A stretch of DNA of 64,000 nucleotides from assembly GCA_019925795.1 (NCBI GenBank), contig CM034310.1, positions 18,310,764 to 18,374,763 of the forward strand, in the 5' to 3' direction. The notes beneath the pieces are model-generated. The model was not told where the DNA came from. It saw only the letters and a list, made by a program, of their open reading frames with translations, and searched no databases. Below, in pieces: positions 1-10,900 of the stretch. Source of the stretch: Dendrobium chrysotoxum. Its lineage: Eukaryota; Streptophyta; Magnoliopsida; Asparagales; Orchidaceae. The translations under genes and the position numbers were made by a program. How positions within the stretch are numbered: position 1 is the first letter of the stretch; every line of letters starts with the position of its first letter.

Positions 1-2
1 AA

Positions 3-2468
3 GATATCAACACCACTAGGCCACTAGAAACTCTCCACATGGACCTATTCAGACCTGTTAGTACAGCCAGCCTAGGAGGGAAGTTGTATGGGTTTGAAAT
101 AGTAGATGACTACTCTAGGTTTACTTGGGTGAAATTCCTAGCTCATAAGAGTGAGTCATTTGAAGAGTTTAGAATTTTCTCCACTTGGATTCAAAGGAAA
201 TTAGGATGTGTAATTTCAACAATTCATAGTGATCATGGTGGAGAGTTTGAGAATGATAAATTTGAATCATTTTGTAAAGATGTTGGAATAGAACATAATT
301 TCTCTGCTCCTAGAACTCCTCAGCAAAATGGAATAGCAGAAAGAAAGAATAGAACTTTAGTTGAAGCTGCTAGGGCTATGTTAGCTGAATACACTCTTCC
401 TAGATATTTTTGGGCAGAAGCAGTGAATACCGTGTGCTATGTGTTAAATAGGGTAAATATTAGATCCAAACTTAATAAGACACCCTATGAGTTGCTTAAG
501 GGTAGGACACCTAATCTTTCACACTTACACGTTTTCGGTTACAAATGCTTCATCCTAATCAATGGCAAGTCACCCTTAGGAAAGTTTGATCCTAAATCTG
601 ATGAAGGGGTTTTCCTAGGCTACTCATCTGTAGGTAAAGCCTATAGAATATTCAATAAGAGAACCCTAGTAGTAGAAGAGTCCACCCATGTGGTATTTGA
701 TGAATCCAATAAGACCTCTGAATCTAATCATGAAGAAGAAGAAGTTGAGGTTATAAGGGGAGTAGAGACCATTACCATAGAGACTAGAGTGGAACCTCAG
801 GAACCTCTGTCTAGAGATTGGAAATTTTCTTCTAGTCATCCTAGAGAGCTGATCTTAGGAGACCCATCAGAAGGGGTAAAAACTAGGCTTGGACTTCGGA
901 AAGAGGTTAGTCATTCTGTATTCATATCTATGATTGAACCCACAAGTATATATCAAGCTTTAGGAGATGAATTTTGGATCCTAGCAATGCAAGAAGAGTT
1001 GAACCAATTCGTTAGGAATGATGTTTGGGAATTAGTCAAAAGACCTAAAGAACAAAGTGTGGTTGGAACTAAATGGGTCTTTAAAAATAAGATGAATGAC
1101 TCTGGAATAGTAGTGAGAAACAAGGCTAGGTTAGTAGCAAAGGGATATAACCAAATTGAAGGAATAGATTTTGAAGAAACCTTTGCTCTGGTAGCTAGAC
1201 TAGAAGTCATAAGGGTACTGTTAGCCTTTGCTTGTTTTAGGGATTTTAAGCTGTATCAAATGGATGTCAAGAGTGCTTTTCTGAACGGGGTAATCAAGGA
1301 AGATGTTTATGTGGAGCAACCTCCGGGGTTTGAAAACTCACAATTTCCAAACCATGTGTTCAAACTGAAAAAGGCACTATACGGGTTAAAACAAGCACCT
1401 AGAGCCTGGTATGAAAGACTTAGTACGTTCCTACTAGATAGAGGCTTTGTTAAGGGTAGTGTGGACACCACCTTATTCTTGAAGAAGGTAGGAGTTGAGG
1501 TACTCATTGTTCAGATTTATGTAGATGACATCTTGTTCGGATCGACAGAGAAAAGCATATGTAATGAATTTTCAAAAACAATGAGTGATGAGTTTGAAAT
1601 GAGTATGATGGGAGAGCTTAGTTACTTCCTTGGATTTAGTGTAAAATAAATGGAAGGTGAAACGTTCCTTAGCCAATCTAAGTACATCAATGATATTTTG
1701 AAAAAATATGAAATGGACAATGCTAAGGCTATGAATACACCCATGAGCTCTAACTTTCAATTGGATAAAGATCCCAGTGGGAAGTCTGTAGATCAAAAGA
1801 GGTATAGGGGAATAATTGGATCGCTTCTCTACCTGACTGCCAGTAGACCAGACATAATATTTAGTGTGTGTCTCTGTGCCCGCTTTCAAGCTGACCCGAA
1901 AGAATCTCACATGACTGCTATCAAAAGAATTCTTAGATATCTACTAGGCACCCCGAACTTAGGAATTTGGTATTATAGACACAGCACTACTTTTAAAATC
2001 TTAGGGTACTCAGATTCAGACTTTGTAGGATGTAGGGTAGATAGAAAAAGCACTTATGGCACTTGTCAATTCATTGGACATTCGTTAGTTTCATGGTCCA
2101 ATAGAAAACCGAATTCGGTAGCCCTATCAACAGCCGAAGCAGAATATATAGCGGTAAGTAGCTGTGTTGCACAAGTCTTATGGTTAAAACAACAACTGTT
2201 AGATCTAAGACTACCTGTATGAACCATTCCAATCATGTGTGACAACACTAGTGCTATTTGCATATCCAAAAATCTAATTCAACATTCACGAATAAAACAT
2301 ATAGACATTAGACATCATTTCATTAGAGATCACGTAGCCAAAGGAGATATTGAACTGCACCACGTTGCTACTGAAGATCAATTGGCTGACATTTTCACAA
2401 AACCATTAGATTATGACACATTTAGCACTTTAAGAATAAAATTAGGTGTCATAGACATTCAAGCCTAA
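3..2468 (+). pseudogene. pol: pol (integrase-reverse transcriptase-RNase H) of element 1, two in-frame stops
   Basis: One reading frame runs from the window edge to TAA at 2466-2468. The integrase core comes first: counting from the Met at 39, Asp23 lies in VDDYSRFTW, Asp65 in IHSDHGGEF and Glu101 in NGIAERKN, which gives the D-D(35)E arrangement. The copia RT follows, with DVKSAFLNG and the YVDD catalytic motif at 1518-1529, then RNase H with STAEAEYIA and the C-terminal ADIFTKPL signature. The frame is broken only by TAA at 1647-1649 (after YFLGFSVK) and TGA at 2220-2222, with no frameshift. The product would integrate cDNA and reverse-transcribe genomic RNA. The two nonsense changes make this copy probably inactive. 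The protease and N-terminal integrase zinc finger are outside the window. Confidence 0.93.
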
Positions 2469-2639
2469 AACAAAAAAAACCATAACAAAAAAAAAATAAA
2501 AAAAAATAAAAAAAAATTTTTGTGTTTGTTATGATTAGTTTGTTCAAAAACAAAAAAAAAATATAATATAATATAATAAAAAAAAATGGTTTCCTGATCC
2601 TCTTACCATGCTGCTCACAAACCCTGAATTTCTCCAACA
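2469..2639 (+). other. AT-rich spacer after pol
   Basis: The stretch is almost pure A/T with several long A runs. It holds no ORF and lies between the pol stop and the first palindrome of the internal array. Confidence 0.6.
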
Positions 2640-3096
2640 ATCATACTATACGATCCAATATCGTACTGTACGATAAGGTTTAAATCATTCCAATCTCAGC
2701 CGTCTATTCCCATTCACAGTCCAGATCTTTCATGTCTTATATCTATCGTACTGTACGATTCACCACTTGTACCGTACGATACACATTATTGGTCATCTTA
2801 CTATATGAAATACATATCGTATTGTACGATCCACGTGTCAAATAGATTAGGACGAAGTTAAACTCGGCCGGTACAAACATTATTGCCTATCGTACTGTAC
2901 GAACACCTGTTCGTACTGTACGATTATTTTTGTCAAAGGTCGTTCAGACGACTCCTTGGGACGAACGCCTCACACTCACGTTCGTACAGTACGATTCTAA
3001 TCATACTGTATGATTTGACTCGCTTTTCTGAACAGTCGTCCAGACGATATTATTACGCATATCGTACTATACGATAGTTCACAAATTCTATAAAAA
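2640..3096 (+). promoter_or_regulatory. Palindrome array plus TATA box upstream of ORF3 (putative internal promoter)
   Basis: About ten copies of a 15-bp palindrome, ATCGTACTGTACGAT or near variants, start at 2640, 2660, 2745, 2816, 2889, 2910, 2981, 3000 and 3061, with a weaker one near 2767. The last ends at 3075. After 13 bp comes TATAAAAA at 3089-3096, and the ORF3 ATG lies 85 bp after the start of the TATA. The same palindrome-TATA-ATG layout recurs before ORF3 in elements 3 and 4, and a similar palindrome-TATA layout occurs in the LTR. I infer a second promoter driving ORF3. Promoter activity is not shown by sequence alone. Confidence 0.6.
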
Positions 3097-3173
3097 GGAG
3101 GGATTCTTTGACTACACTCACTCACCCTCACTCACTCCAAGTTTCCTCTCTTTCTCAAGTCCCTTCTTCAACC

Positions 3174-4291
3174 ATGTCTGGTGCCAGTAAGCGCGGCCGA
3201 ATGGTCGTCGGGAGCTCCTCCTCCTCTCGACATTTCGACGATCGCTTTCTCTCCGCTGTAGACGAGAAAGCATACATTAAAATCAAGGAAGCCAAAATCA
3301 CTTCATCTCGCATGCTGAATCAAGCCGCTCTCAATTTCGAGGTGATGAACCTTTTCACATCCTCCACCCTTCAATTCCTTTTGACTCTTGCCTTTCCTTT
3401 TCACTCCGAACTTCTTTTTAAGTTTCTTGCCAATATCAGAATCGACCTAGAAAACACCACTTTCACTTCCTATGTCTGCAAACAGAATGTCGTTATCACC
3501 GTCAACGACATTGCTGCACACATCGGGCTGTCCACTGACGGCCCTCGTCCCCAATCTATGATCTCCCATGACTACGATTGGACATCAGTAAATATGACCC
3601 TTAGGGGTGTCCCCTCCAATCAACACCTACCCCTGGTCCAAACCCTGAATCAGAATACCCACGTTATCCAGCATGTCCTTCGCACGTCCATTATACCCAA
3701 AGCTGGAGACCGCATCCATATTACTCCACTGCTTTTTGTCGTCACATATCTAATCATGTCTGACACAAAATTCAATGAAGCCCAAATGGTTTTTGACTAT
3801 ATCCATACCATGTCTGCCTACCGATATCCCGGTGCCTACCGCAAACTAAACCTTGCTTTAGGGCATGTTATAGGATACATCTTAGATGCCAAGTACCAAC
3901 TTCATTATCCGCTACCTCCAGATCATCTTCCTATCTTCTACTCGGATGCCTCTTCTCGTATCATGTTCCATCGAGGGGCCGCTCACATCGATCCCGAGTT
4001 TGATGACGAAGAGGCTGCTGCTCCTACTGACGCCCCTCCACCACCACCAATCCACCCACCTGGTCTTGCTCCTCCCGACTACCCTCACGACGACATCATT
4101 CAACGCCTTGATAGCCTGGAGAATAGGTTGGATGCCCACATTGCTCAGCAACATCAGGAACATGAAACTGATATGAAATGATTTAGGGAGCGCTTCACCT
4201 CCATCGATCACCAGTTTGCGTCCCTCCATCAGTACCACCAACTGTTTCCACAACCTCCACCACCACCTCCAGATCAGGATCCAGATTTTTG
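3174..4291 (+). pseudogene. ORF3 downstream of pol: plant transposon-protein-like, C-terminal coiled coil, one in-frame stop
   Basis: I choose ATG 3174, because the upstream reading frame has no ATG and begins within the leader after the TATA box. The frame runs to TGA at 4179-4181 and then continues open to TGA at 4289-4291, so one nonsense change splits a protein of about 372 residues. The N-terminus is Ser/basic-rich. The middle (about residues 45-250) is a helical globular region with LAFPFHSELLFKFLANI and IIPKAGDRIHITPLL, resembling the 'putative plant transposon protein' domain found in many plant elements. A Pro-rich stretch is followed by a heptad-like segment (IIQRLDSLENRLDAHIAQQ). 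No signal peptide or transmembrane segment is visible, so this is not envelope-like despite its env position. Decayed homologues lie in elements 3 and 4. The function is unknown. Confidence 0.75.
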
Positions 4292-4367
4292 AGTTATTGT
4301 AGTTATTTATGTTTTTTGTTTCTTGTCATTATGGTTGTTTTCTTGTTCTTCCCTTTTTAGTGCTGTC

Positions 4368-4379
4368 AAAAGGGGGAGA
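4368..4379 (+). other. Upstream polypurine tract-like motif
   Basis: AAAAGGGGGAGA occurs about 255 bp before the true polypurine tract. A comparable motif occurs at the same relative place in elements 2 and 3, so it may be a conserved second plus-strand primer site. Confidence 0.4.
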
Positions 4380-4620
4380 CGTTTCTGTGTTCTGTGTTGT
4401 TTTATTTTTTGCTTACTATTAATGATATTGGTTGTTTATGTTTACTCTTCTATTTTCACTACATGTTTTTCTCTCTTGTTATGTTTTTTTATATGTTGTA
4501 ATAAAAAAAAAATATTTGTTTCTTCTCCTCCTATTTAAAAATTAATAAACTATTCTTCTAAGGGGGTGCTAAGGAAGTCAGAATAATTATGGCCATCAGA
4601 AAATATTATTTGACACCATC

Positions 4621-4634
4621 AAAAAGGGGGAGAT
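4621..4634 (+). other. Polypurine tract of element 1
   Basis: AAAAAGGGGGAGAT directly abuts the LTR start at 4635. It would prime plus-strand DNA synthesis. The match to the minus-strand tract of element 2 (14156-14170) supports the call. Confidence 0.75.
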
Positions 4635-4949
4635 TATTGAAATCCAGGATCCCGAGCACTTAATTTTGATGGTGACAACTAATACTTACTGAATCCATAT
4701 AGATTTTCTTTAGATTACAAATGCTTAATCCTTGTGTATGAGCACTAACATTTCAGGTCAGATGCACACTGCTCAAGGTTACTAGAGACTCAAACCGGGT
4801 AGAATAGGATGTTAAAAAGTCTGTAATTTTTATTTCTTTATTTTTTTTCTTTCTTGAGTCTGCCACAGAAGCATGCATGTGAAAGGAGCAACCATGCACA
4901 CACACAGGGGGAGAATTATTTTAAATATTTAAAAAAAAATTTTAAGAAT

Positions 4950-5816
4950 ATCGTACTGTACAATTTAATATCGTACTGTACGATTAATTATTAATACTCA
5001 GGCTAACGGCTAATTTTCAGATGATTAAATTGATAAACTGATCGTACTGTACGATAAGATACAATTGAGAAACCCTAGTCGCCAGAATAAGTTTGGTAAG
5101 TTCTTAATTTTGTTTTCCTGAACTGATCGTAATATACGATTCTTATCGTACTGTACGATTAATTAATACTTACCAAAATTATCTCCCTAATCAGGAAATA
5201 AACGTTGGTTTCTAATTTAAAAGTCGATCGTACTGTACGATCATATATCGTACCGTATGATTGACAGAGACGATTTCATTCATCCCATCGATCGTACTAG
5301 ATGAAACCAAGGTTTTTTGTTCTGTTCGTCCTGGACGATATTCATATCGTATAGGACAATATCCGGAAATGAACTAATCATACTGTACGACTAGTGGAGT
5401 GCTGGACGACCGACAGAGATGATTTCATTCATCCCATCGATCGTACCAGAGAAAACCAAGAATTTTTTTTCTATTCATCCTGGACGATATTCGTATCGTA
5501 CAGGACAATATCCTGAAACACACTAATCATAATGTACGACTAAAGGAGTGCTGGACGACTAGCAGAGACGAATTCTTTCATCCCAGGGATCATCCCACAG
5601 ATCGTCCTGTACGAACAGCACGAATCAACAGTATCATCCTGTATATTATACATATCGTACAGTACGATATGCATAAACTTCGATAACTGTTCGTCTGTAC
5701 TCGTACTGGACGGAGCTGTAATTGAACTGATCGTACTGTACGATTATAGATCGTACTATACGAACAGAAACGCAAAAGTTGAAACTTTTAGGGTTTTTTG
5801 AAGCCTGATATAAAAA
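4950..5816 (+). promoter_or_regulatory. U3 palindrome array and TATA box of element 1 LTR
   Basis: Good copies of the 15-bp palindrome start at 4950, 4970, 5041, 5145, 5227, 5654, 5730 and 5750. Degenerate and TCC/GGA-type copies lie between 5280 and 5600. TATAAAAA at 5809-5816 follows the last palindrome by 44 bp. In element 2 the same gap is 43 bp in both LTRs. CGTAC/GTACG half-sites contain the GTAC core bound by plant SBP/SPL factors, but binding is only a suggestion. Confidence 0.6.
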
Positions 5817-6083
5817 CAACTTAAAAATTTTTCTAGAGTGTTGTTGATCTATCCTCTGGCTGTGAGAGGCTTTGAGGAAAGAAGGGGATTCGTTAGAGAG
5901 AAGTTTTTTGGGGAGATCCAGGGCTTGAGAGAGGAAGGTGAAGGTGAGCTTGAGCGTGAGGGAGAAGTAGTGTGAGGGGATCACACGGTGGCTCCAAGCT
6001 AGCTGCATGCTTTGCTCCTCTTGTGGCTTTGGGAAGCTTCGAGAAAGTTCTCGAGGGAAGAGTCACTTCAAGATCAACATCGT

Positions 6084-6193
6084 CAAGGTACTCTGCCATC
6101 TCCAGAAGGGAGAAAAAGGAGAAGGTCCGCTGCCGTCACCAGGAGGGTGACATAGCGTTTGGTATTCCATCGCACCGAGGGAGGTAAAAATGA
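6084..6193 (+). repeat. Hairpin-unit repeat in LTR of element 1
   Basis: Two to three units of roughly 40 bp. The clearest is GTCACC-AGGAG-GGTGAC (about 6135-6151), a six-base-pair stem with an AGGAG loop. Before it lies CTCC-AGAAG-GGAG. Each is preceded by a CTGCC-like motif, and the first is followed by an A-rich run. It lies downstream of the TATA box, so it would be transcribed. Confidence 0.55.
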
Positions 6194-6592
6194 GTATTGT
6201 AAAGGCTTCTCCGCCTTGCTGTGGGGGCAAAAGGAAAGTCAACTTTTACTAGTGCAAATCCCGGAGTAGAGGACTCTGGGGAGTGGACGTAGGTCAAGTG
6301 ACTGAACCACTATAAAAATCTCTGGTGCATTTTTTCCTATTTACCGTACTTTACTTTTTATGCTCTTAATTAGTAAATTAAATTATTTGGTGAAAAATCA
6401 TGATTTAAATCTTGTGTTGTGAAATTTACAATTGAATTATCAATATCATCGTTGTGAACGTTGTACTTGCTTCCGCACGTTGTTCGTTGAGTTATCTTTT
6501 AAAAATACAAAAAAAAAATTAGAACTCTTGTGTAGGGTTAAATTTTTTAAAATACCAATTCACCCCCCCTCTTGGCGCATCTCGTACATTCA

Positions 6593-7599
6593 AGTATATC
6601 ATCCTGGACATCCTGAACTCTTATCTGGATGATTTATTAATTTCCAAATAAATTAAACTAATCATCACGGATGATCGTGGAATCATCCTGGATGATATAT
6701 TAAAATTATTTCTTTCGATCGTCCAGATAATGGAAATCGTCCTGGCTTAAATTTTTTTATGTACTGATAGTACATGACGATCATTGATGCAAGTTGAAAT
6801 TTAGGGTACTTTTTAAAGCCTTCTATTTAATCTCTTCTATAACTGATGTTGAAAGATATTTTGTTGTTTTCCTGTCCAAAGAGAGCTTAGAGGAGAGGGA
6901 GAGTTTGGGAGAGAGAGAGGATCTTGTGAGGGGTAGTTTGTGAGGGGTTTCACAAAGGTTGCTCCAAGAAAGGATTCGGTTGTCCTCTTTCCTCTTCTTC
7001 CTTGGTTCCTTGGTGGCTCTAGGGAGATGATCATCAGCATCAGATCTAAGTTCTCTTCCTACTCCAAGAGGGAGTAAAAGGATTATCAGGTCTCTTCCTA
7101 CTCCAGGAGGGAGTAAAAGGATTCCGGGTTCTCTACCTTCACCAGAAGGATAATAAAGGATTCAAGGTTCTCTACCTCACTAAGTTGGTGGAAAGATTTT
7201 GTAAGGGCTTCTTTACCTTGCTATGGGGGAAAAGGAGAGACACTATACTTTAGTGCAATACCTGGAGGGGAGGCTCCAGGGAGTGGACATAGGTCAAGTT
7301 GGCCGAACCACTATAAATCTGGTGTGCTCTTTTCTTTTACTTTTCTACACTTTAATTTATGCATCATTTACACTTGATTATTTGTGTGGTTGAAATTTCA
7401 TAAATCTTTTTCTGTAATATTGTTCTACTTCAGCCTTGGGATGAAAGTAGTTTGTGTTTAAAATATCAAAAATCACAAAAAGATTTTCCTTGTTATTTAA
7501 GTTAAATTTTAAAAATACCAATTCACCCCCCCCCCCCCCCCTCTCCTGGTTAGCCTCGGGACTAGTTCATAAGGGCTTAACAACCCTAACAAACTTTCA
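6593..7599 (+). mobile_element. 3' half of an older copia LTR (solo or truncated)
   Basis: The sequence starts abruptly at the end of the element 1 LTR, inside a U3-type region with ATCATCC-TGGATGAT palindromes. It continues through TATTTAAT (6824), hairpin units (7045-7200), the conserved GTGGACATAGGTCAAGTTGG block near 7282, a 16-bp C run (7526-7541) and the end ...CTAACAAACTTTCA at 7599. No primer-binding site follows, so it was a 3' or solo LTR. Element 1 probably inserted into it; the other half would lie upstream of the window. Confidence 0.7.
7045..7200 (+). repeat. Hairpin-unit repeat in the 6593-7599 LTR
   Basis: Tandem units of about 45 bp read TTCTCTTCCT-stem-loop-stem-AAAAGGATT. 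Two stems are ACTCC/GGAGT with loops AAGAG and AGGAG. A third unit is decayed (TTCACC-AGAAG-GATAAT), and a fourth has CAC..GTG arms. The layout matches the arrays in the other copia LTRs, with a different stem sequence. Confidence 0.55.
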
Positions 7600-7922
7600 A
7601 CCAAACCTTGAACTATGTCCCCCAAGGGGGAAATTTTTAGATTCCATAAACTTGCAAATAGACACTTGAGACCCATACTAGAACACTTGCAGAATCTCAC
7701 ATGCATAAAAATACTCTCATGCATATACATAATGGTTCAAAATGAAGATATTCATGTAATTTCTTCTTTTGATTTGTGTTAGAATTGGTTAAGTTGAATG
7801 TTCAATATGAAGTTATCACAAAATAGGCCAATACTATGTGGGGGTGAGGCTAATTGAGAACTCCATTTTTTTTCATTTGATGGGTTTGTATTTTTTTCTT
7901 ATTTTTAGGAGCTTGTGATAAA
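7600..7922. other. Noncoding AT-rich sequence between LTR fragment and hAT element
   Basis: I see no ORF or recognised repeat. It may be flanking DNA of the hAT insertion. Confidence 0.4.
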
Positions 7923-10900
7923 TTATTAATCAAAGTTCTAAAAATCAGACCGAACCAGCTGAAGGAGGGGTTAATAGTTCAAAGGTTTGATTGGGTTGGA
8001 CCGAGGTTGAACCATATGATATAATAAATACTAATTTTATTTAAATTTATTATCATTGATATAATAATGATGCAATCAATTGAAATATATGAAAAAATAA
8101 ATAATTATGAAATGTACAAAATAGTGCAGCATATAACTTATTTTAAAATTAAAGATATAAAGTAATGAGTAATATACCTCTTTATAATTTATCCTCTAAA
8201 TTTTCTTTCAAATCTTCATTTTCTTTTCTCTAGTAGATGCAGCTCTATAAAAGAAATGAAATGAAAAGAAAACTAGCATCCAACAAAAGATATGCAATAT
8301 AAATAACTTAATGTAAAGTATAATAAACAAAAATGCATGTACACCATAATCTTTGTAGTGATAATAAAACAACACATTCATATTATGTAATCTAAAGGAT
8401 CATAATTTCACTTTTTACGCTATAGTCTACAAAGTTAAAGTGAAACTTGAGAGTTGATAAATATTATGTGCAATATTAGTGGAATAAATATTTACATATA
8501 CGTTAATATAATACCTATTCTTCAAATTGAGGCTTTATCGGACATATACATGGTCATTAAGTCTTTGATGTTCTATTTGATTTCTCCTTTTACTATGAAT
8601 ATGTTCAAATACACTCCAGTTTCTTTCATATCCATATGTTATTGATGTTTGTCTTAATATTCAAATAGTTAATTTTAGTATGTTTGGTGCAAGAGAACCA
8701 AACATCTTCCACCATTCATCTACAATTTAAAAAATATTAATAAATTGAAGCTCCCTTTAATAAATTCAATATTAAAAAGTAGGCATAAGTTCTTACCAAG
8801 CTGCATTTCTTTTTCCATTTTAAGAGTAATTGGGCTCCCAAAGCTCTCCAATCAATCACTATAAAATCTCACCTCATTCATTGTCAATGATGGTTTAGCT
8901 TTTTTTTCAATCAATCCCTTGCATAATTTTTGTTTGTTATAATAATTTTTTCTATCATACTAGAAATGAGAAATAAGAAAGTAAGCTATTGCATATATTC
9001 CTTGTCTTAATCGAGTATCTCATCTCCTCTTTATTATGCATCTGTAGGGTTTGCATAATCGTTTTACATTTTTGAACATTCCTTTTCTGACCTTTCTAGC
9101 TCTATGCATGCCATGATAGAGATATCCTAGGGAGGGCTTTTCATCAGCATCAATAATTCTAAGTAATCTAATAAGAGGTGCATTAATTCTTCATATGATA
9201 AGATAGTCATTCCAAAATTGTTCTTCCATAATAACTACGGCGCCCCCTTTCTTTTACTATTTTGGAAAACTTCGAGTATATGTACACCTTACTTTTTATT
9301 AATACTTTCAAATTATATTTATGATCATAAACACTTTAAAGGTGATAAATGTATTTGCATATCTTGTTGCACCAAGCCTTACAATTTTTTTCCAACCCGG
9401 TATTTTCTAAACAATGCTAGAAGAAAAATACGGTTGTAGATGAAAATAGTTACCGTAGATGCTTTCCTTGCCAATTCCATAATGTAAGGCATGCTACCAA
9501 TGTCTTTGAGGATTAGGTTTAAGCATTATGCTGCACACGGTGACCAATATATATTCTGGTATTTCTCATTCATTTGCTCTCCAACCTACTTATAATACAC
9601 AATATTGTCTATCACTTACTACATAACATTCTGTGGGCCCATCCAATCAACAACTTCACTGAACAATGAGCAAAGTGTTATTGAATCTTTAGTAATATCC
9701 GAAGCATCAACAGACTTTAAGAAAGAAATTCCCCATGGGAAATACACAAGAAAATTTATGAAAGTTCTACTCCTTTCATCTGTCCATCCATCAACCATTA
9801 ATGTGCACCCTACATCATTTCATATTTTTTTTCTAAATGATTCTACTAGTAGTTTGCACCACTCCTTGCAATCTCATAGTAGGTTAACGCATAGTTTATG
9901 ATATGATGGTAACTTATAACCCGGTTTAATAACGGCTATAGCAACGATGGCCTTTTGTGCAAAAGCTGAGTTCAAAGCATTAAAGGGTATACAAATATCG
10001 TAAAACCATCTAGCTACTACTAAATCAGTATGATGTATAGCATCCTTAGATACCATAACACTTTTTAGTGATGGCTGAGATCCAAGTTTCATTCTTAGTG
10101 AAAAAAAATTATCAATCTCATCTATCTTCCTCTTTCCCTTTTTAGTGCTTGTATGATGTGCATCTGAGCTTTGAGATTTAGGTAGTGAAGATAAGCCTCT
10201 CTCTTCTTCTACTAGTTAACTTTCTAATATAGCTATACTTTCTTTTAAATATTGTTGTGTCTATTGTTTCCTCTTTGATATTTCCTTCATATTCTCCTAC
10301 ATTTGGTATTGGATGTCATGTGGGACTTTTTTACAAGCAAAAATATTTCCTTTGATCCTAACTAGGTGTTGTTTCATCCTATTAATCTCTCCACTCTTAT
10401 AAATAATCTGACAATGAAGATACCTAACTATTTATTTCCATCAATTGCTCTGGACTCACTAAAATGATTTCAAGTAATATCTAATTTCTCTCACATGCTA
10501 TGAGTAGAAGATACAAATTGAATATTTGGAGTATCCATTCTAAATCATTAAAATAAATGGAAATGTTAATCAATTATGTACTTTTCAATTAAAAAGTGCA
10601 AACTCTACTAAAATCAAGGGGTTAGGTATTCCAACTATTTTATTTTCAATCAAATGTAAATAATAAATACTGAAATTTATTTTATAACCAATGAAACAAC
10701 ATGAATATTTCAATGAATTTCACTAATATTTTACATACCAAGATTATATATCTAATGAATTTCATTCAATCTCATCTACACTAACTTGTTGGAATAGAAA
10801 AACCTAATTAAAACTTATAAAAAGGTCAATATAAAAAGCTCATACAAAAATAAGATAAAATTAGCTAAGAATCAAATACAAAATCAATTTTACCTTAATT

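Larger units (their letters stand above)
1..6592 (+). mobile_element. Ty1/copia Sirevirus-like retrotransposon, element 1 (5' part outside window)
   Basis: The window opens inside the integrase domain. Reading on the + strand the order is integrase, reverse transcriptase, RNase H, an AT-rich spacer with a palindrome array, a separate ORF3, a polypurine tract and a full 3' LTR. Integrase before RT defines Ty1/copia. The extra ORF after pol and the polypurine tract ending GGGGGAGAT fit the Sirevirus (SIRE/Maximus) lineage. gag, protease and the 5' LTR lie upstream of the window. Only two in-frame stops interrupt pol and one interrupts ORF3, so this is among the better-preserved copies here. The element appears to sit inside an older related LTR whose 3' half follows at 6593. 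Confidence 0.9.
4635..6592 (+). repeat. 3' LTR of element 1 (about 1.96 kb)
   Basis: The LTR starts TATTGAAATCC after the polypurine tract (expected TG, apparently mutated to TA) and ends ...GTACATTCA at 6592, matching the ...TTCA end of the other copia LTRs here. In order it holds a U3 with a palindrome array (4950-5764), a TATA box TATAAAAA at 5809-5816, a hairpin-repeat region (6084-6193), the block GGTCAAGTGACTGAACCACT near 6292-6312, and a C-tract (CACCCCCCCT) near 6561. The 5' LTR is not in the window, so divergence and age cannot be judged. Confidence 0.8.

Noticed and set aside
953..1507. Minus-strand ORFs opposite pol of element 1
   Set aside because: They are shadows of the pol frame with no motif.
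3174..4291. ORF3 as an env gene
   Set aside because: No signal peptide, membrane span or glycoprotein-like Cys pattern is visible.
4950..5764. Palindrome arrays as a CRISPR-like repeat array
   Set aside because: Spacing is irregular, the repeats are short dyads inside LTRs, and the DNA is a plant nuclear genome.
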